From NCBI GenBank assembly GCA_964639225.1, contig CAZXCK010000031.1:1-33408 (forward strand): 33,408 nt of DNA. Reading direction: 5' to 3'. This document shows, piece after piece, positions 31,154 through 33,408 of this stretch (position 1 is its first letter; the number at the start of each line of letters is the position of its first letter). The stretch comes from CAZXCK01 sp964639225 (GTDB lineage Bacteria; Chloroflexota; Anaerolineae; Aggregatilineales; Phototrophicaceae). The notes under the pieces were generated by a model. The model was given only the letters and a program-made list of their open reading frames with translations. It did not search any database and was not told the DNA's origin. The position numbers were made by a program, and so were the translations under genes.

Positions 31154-32170
31154 CTAGTGCTGGTCATCCGAGTGGGGTGGGTGGTGGCGGTTGTTGTGCT
31201 CTGGCGGAGAGAATACGCCCGGTGGCTCCGGATTGGCGAGATTCTCGCTGCGGCCCTCATGTGCCGAAGGCGGGTCGGCGGTCTCCGACGAGCCATAGCC
31301 CGGGGCCTGCTCGCCGATGAGGGTGTCGTCCTCGTCGTCAAACTCAACCGTGTTCAGCGTCTGGTCATCGCTGGCAGCGACGACTTCGGCTTTGATCACA
31401 ATCACACTGACATTATCGCGCCCGCCGCGCTTGTTGGCCAGGTCCACCAACTGCTGGCTGATCTCGGCGGGGTCGTTGTACCGGGTCACCAGCCCGGCGA
31501 TCTCGTGCGGATTGACGTGCAGCGTCAGGCCGTCAGAGCACAGCACCAGCCAGTCGCCGCCGTGCATTTGCTCGTAGTAGATATCGACATCGATCTCGCT
31601 GGTCTGGCCCAGCGCCCGATACAGCACATTCTTCATGGGGTGGGTGTCGGCTTCTTCTTCGGTGATATGACCAGCGGCCACCAGCGCCTGCACAAAACTG
31701 TGGTCCGCTGTCACCTGGGCGATGTGCCCGTTCTGCCCGCTGACGATATAAGCGCGGCTGTCGCCCACATGGCCGACGATCACATGCGTGTCGCGCACCA
31801 GCGCCATCGTCACAGTGGTGCCCATGCCCTTCAGTTCCGGCTGGTCGCTGGCATGGCCCACGATGTCGGTGTTGGCGCTGCGAATGACTTCTTTAATCAG
31901 GCTGCTGAGGTCGTATTCGTTCATCTGCAGATAGTGCGTGGGGCTGCTGCCGTCTGGCTGGCCCAGCAGGCCCAGTTGAATCGTCTCGACAGCGATGCGG
32001 CTCGCCTCTTCGCCGGCTGCCGCGCCACCCATTCCGTCCGCGACGATTGCCAGCACCATCTGGTCGCCCTGTTCCCATAAGCGAATGCTGTCTTCGTTGA
32101 TCTCCCGCACGCGCCCGGTGTTGGTGCGCGCGCTGCTCCGCAGACGGATAGCCTGTCCCGGATGCTGCAT
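31154..32170 (-). CDS. PP2C-family Ser/Thr protein phosphatase (PrpC/Stp-like)
   Basis: 338 residues from the ATG at 32170, with AGGAG 8 bases upstream. PP2C motifs are complete: R15-T and N25-E-D (NTGRVREINEDS), D45-G-M-G-G49, GTTVTMALV, GDSRAYIV with D137, D213 (LVLCSDGLT) and D252 (GRDNVSVIVI). These aspartates hold the two or three metal ions. The phosphatase domain ends near residue 262; a roughly 75-residue acidic, then His- and Pro-rich tail follows, which is unusual and may bind metal or a partner. It probably opposes a Ser/Thr kinase, but none is in the window. Confidence 0.94.
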   Translation of the reverse strand: MQHPGQAIRLRSSARTNTGRVREINEDSIRLWEQGDQMVLAIVADGMGGAAAGEEASRIAVETIQLGLLGQPDGSSPTHYLQMNEYDLSSLIKEVIRSANTDIVGHASDQPELKGMGTTVTMALVRDTHVIVGHVGDSRAYIVSGQNGHIAQVTADHSFVQALVAAGHITEEEADTHPMKNVLYRALGQTSEIDVDIYYEQMHGGDWLVLCSDGLTLHVNPHEIAGLVTRYNDPAEISQQLVDLANKRGGRDNVSVIVIKAEVVAASDDQTLNTVEFDDEDDTLIGEQAPGYGSSETADPPSAHEGRSENLANPEPPGVFSPPEHNNRHHPPHSDDQH

Positions 32171-32203
32171 ACTCCGGACTCCTGACAACTTATCGTTGAT
32201 CTA

Positions 32204-32232
32204 ATCCTACATCAGGCCAGGGCGCTCGTAAA
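32204..32232 (-). promoter_or_regulatory. Possible promoter of the PP2C gene
   Basis: On the minus strand TTTACG (32232-32227) and TAGGAT (32209-32204) are 17 bases apart, both 4 of 6 matches, 34 bases before the ATG at 32170. Confidence 0.4.
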
Positions 32233-32337
32233 CACGCGGCGAGCCACCTTTTCATGATATTACAACATTGCCATCCGGCAGTAGTGACAATCATCCGTCG
32301 TTTGTGCGCCGCGCACTCCATGCAACGATAAACCACA

Positions 32338-33408
32338 CTAACCCAACTGGCAGCGGTCGAGCACATCGGCGGCCAGCGCGCGTGTATCGACGCGCACCAG
32401 CGACAAAAAACCGCCGCTGAACGTCAGCTCACCGCTGTCGCTCACACTCAGCAGGCGCGAGCCGGGACGTCCCGTGCGGCTGCCCCCCGGATACAGTTCC
32501 AGTTCGGTCACAATCGAGCCATCAGCCGCGTCAAAAACCGTCAGAACCCCGTCAGCGTCCAGGCCAAACAGCAGACACCCCTCGTCGACAGCCAGCAGCG
32601 GTGGCAGCGGCGACTGAACCGGCTCCGGATACCGGACACGCCAGCGTTCCTGGCCGTCGGCATCCAGCGACAGCAGCGTGCGGTTGAAATCAGCCAGATA
32701 AACATAAGTGTTACCGGCGCGGTCGCTCACCATCTGCGCCGAGACACGCGGCTGCCAATCCACCTGGCCGACAACATGATTCTGTACCGTGCGCCCCGGT
32801 TCGCCATCCAGCGCGATGAGCCGGTCGTCGGCCAGCAGCGTCCAGCCGTCGCCGTTGGGCGCGATCACCGGGCGGCTGGCATAGGTCGCCTCGTAGAGCG
32901 GCATGCCGAAGCCATCCACCACCCGCCACAGCACGCCATCCTCGATCTCGACCGCCAGCCCCACCGCCGCCGCGCCGCGCTCGAAGGCGATCACCCGCGC
33001 ACCTTCATCGGCTCGCGGAACCAGCGTCCACAGCGGCTGCCCGGCGAAGTCGTAGGCGGCCAGTCCGCCGCCATCGGTGACGAAGATCAGCGCGTCGTCC
33101 AGGCGAATAAAGGGCACATCCGGACCTTCGACGTTCCACAACGCCTGATAACGCCCGCCGCCGAGGACGACCGTCTGGCCGCTGCGCGAGCGCGCGATTA
33201 CGCGATTGTCGGGCAGGGCGTCGATGCCGCTGATGATGTCGTCCATGTTCACGCGCCAGCGCGCCTCGCCCTGGCGAGCCGTCACGGTGACCGTCTGCCC
33301 GCTGGCAAGGGCGATATGACCGTTATCCAGCGTAACCGGCGGCAGCGACGGCACCAGCGGCAGCGTCACATGGTCGATGTAAGCGTCGGTGAGGCGCACC
33401 TGCCATAA
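32338..33408 (-). CDS. PQQ-like beta-propeller repeat protein (5' end outside window)
   Basis: At least 356 codons. The frame is open at the right edge (LWQVRLTDAYIDHVTL), so the N-terminus is missing and the GTG at 33399 is not the start. The sequence repeats a blade pattern of about 40 residues with hallmarks of PQQ-like repeats: GEARWRVNMDD, AGQPLWTLVP, DGQERWRVRYP and ADGSIVTELELY, each with a W after the AxDG turn. This suggests an eight-bladed propeller used for protein binding, often in secreted or membrane-anchored proteins. No signal peptide can be seen because that end is absent. The last residues read DVLDRCQLG. Confidence 0.82.
   Translation of the reverse strand, partial: LWQVRLTDAYIDHVTLPLVPSLPPVTLDNGHIALASGQTVTVTARQGEARWRVNMDDIISGIDALPDNRVIARSRSGQTVVLGGGRYQALWNVEGPDVPFIRLDDALIFVTDGGGLAAYDFAGQPLWTLVPRADEGARVIAFERGAAAVGLAVEIEDGVLWRVVDGFGMPLYEATYASRPVIAPNGDGWTLLADDRLIALDGEPGRTVQNHVVGQVDWQPRVSAQMVSDRAGNTYVYLADFNRTLLSLDADGQERWRVRYPEPVQSPLPPLLAVDEGCLLFGLDADGVLTVFDAADGSIVTELELYPGGSRTGRPGSRLLSVSDSGELTFSGGFLSLVRVDTRALAADVLDRCQLG

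Overview
The window is GC-rich (roughly 60-65 percent by eye) and reads as a chromosomal segment of a Chloroflexota bacterium, probably an Anaerolineae-like lineage. That placement is an inference from gene content: a SpoVS protein outside any sporulation locus, many lipobox proteins with Pro/Thr-rich linkers, a MecA-N type penicillin-binding protein, an LCP protein, a REC-histidine kinase fusion, and several large secreted or membrane proteins I cannot name. I saw no rRNA, tRNA, CRISPR array, phage structural cluster or transposase gene.

Layout, left to right. Positions 1-1155 (minus) hold the N-terminal 385 codons of a multi-pass GT-C-like membrane glycosyltransferase that runs off the left edge. 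Then come spoVS (minus, with its own promoter and terminator), a membrane-anchored N-acetylmuramoyl-L-alanine amidase (plus), a convergent REC-histidine kinase fusion (minus), mutS2 (plus), an LCP cell-wall ligase (plus) and a membrane protein with a C-terminal excisionase-type helix-turn-helix (plus), closed by a strong hairpin terminator.

Positions 8900-11070 are the most unusual part. Two copies of a roughly 220-bp non-coding element lie in direct orientation on either side of a two-gene minus-strand operon: a gp19-like tail-tube-fold protein and a four-pass membrane protein. Copy 1 has perfect 13-bp terminal inverted repeats and a perfect 8-bp target duplication. Copy 2 has a perfect 8-bp duplication and a decayed left end. 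Internal hairpins are kept between the copies by a compensatory base-pair change, so this looks like an undescribed MITE-like family. Each insertion is functionally silent because the target duplication rebuilds a stop codon (copy 1) or a TATAAT box (copy 2).

Positions 11136-16497 carry a lipoprotein class B PBP, an alpha/beta hydrolase, a polar amino-acid ABC transporter (binding protein and permease separated by a 12-bp-stem hairpin, no ATPase gene) and a four-helix membrane protein. Positions 16583-21617 run on the plus strand: metallophosphoesterase, HEAT-repeat membrane protein, large secreted protein, FAH-family enzyme. A minus-strand gene of unknown function follows, then a GT4 glycosyltransferase.

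Positions 24129-28433 form a likely operon of a membrane-tethered EEP-family hydrolase, signal peptidase II (lspA), a lipoprotein and a secreted clan GH-A-like glycosidase. The right end has an M28 peptidase lipoprotein, a 52-codon membrane peptide, an ArgA-like GNAT, a 2TM-domain protein, a PP2C phosphatase and a partial beta-propeller protein that runs off the right edge. The common theme is the cell surface: wall synthesis and remodelling (amidase, LCP, PBP), lipoprotein processing, glycan transfer and cleavage, and signalling.
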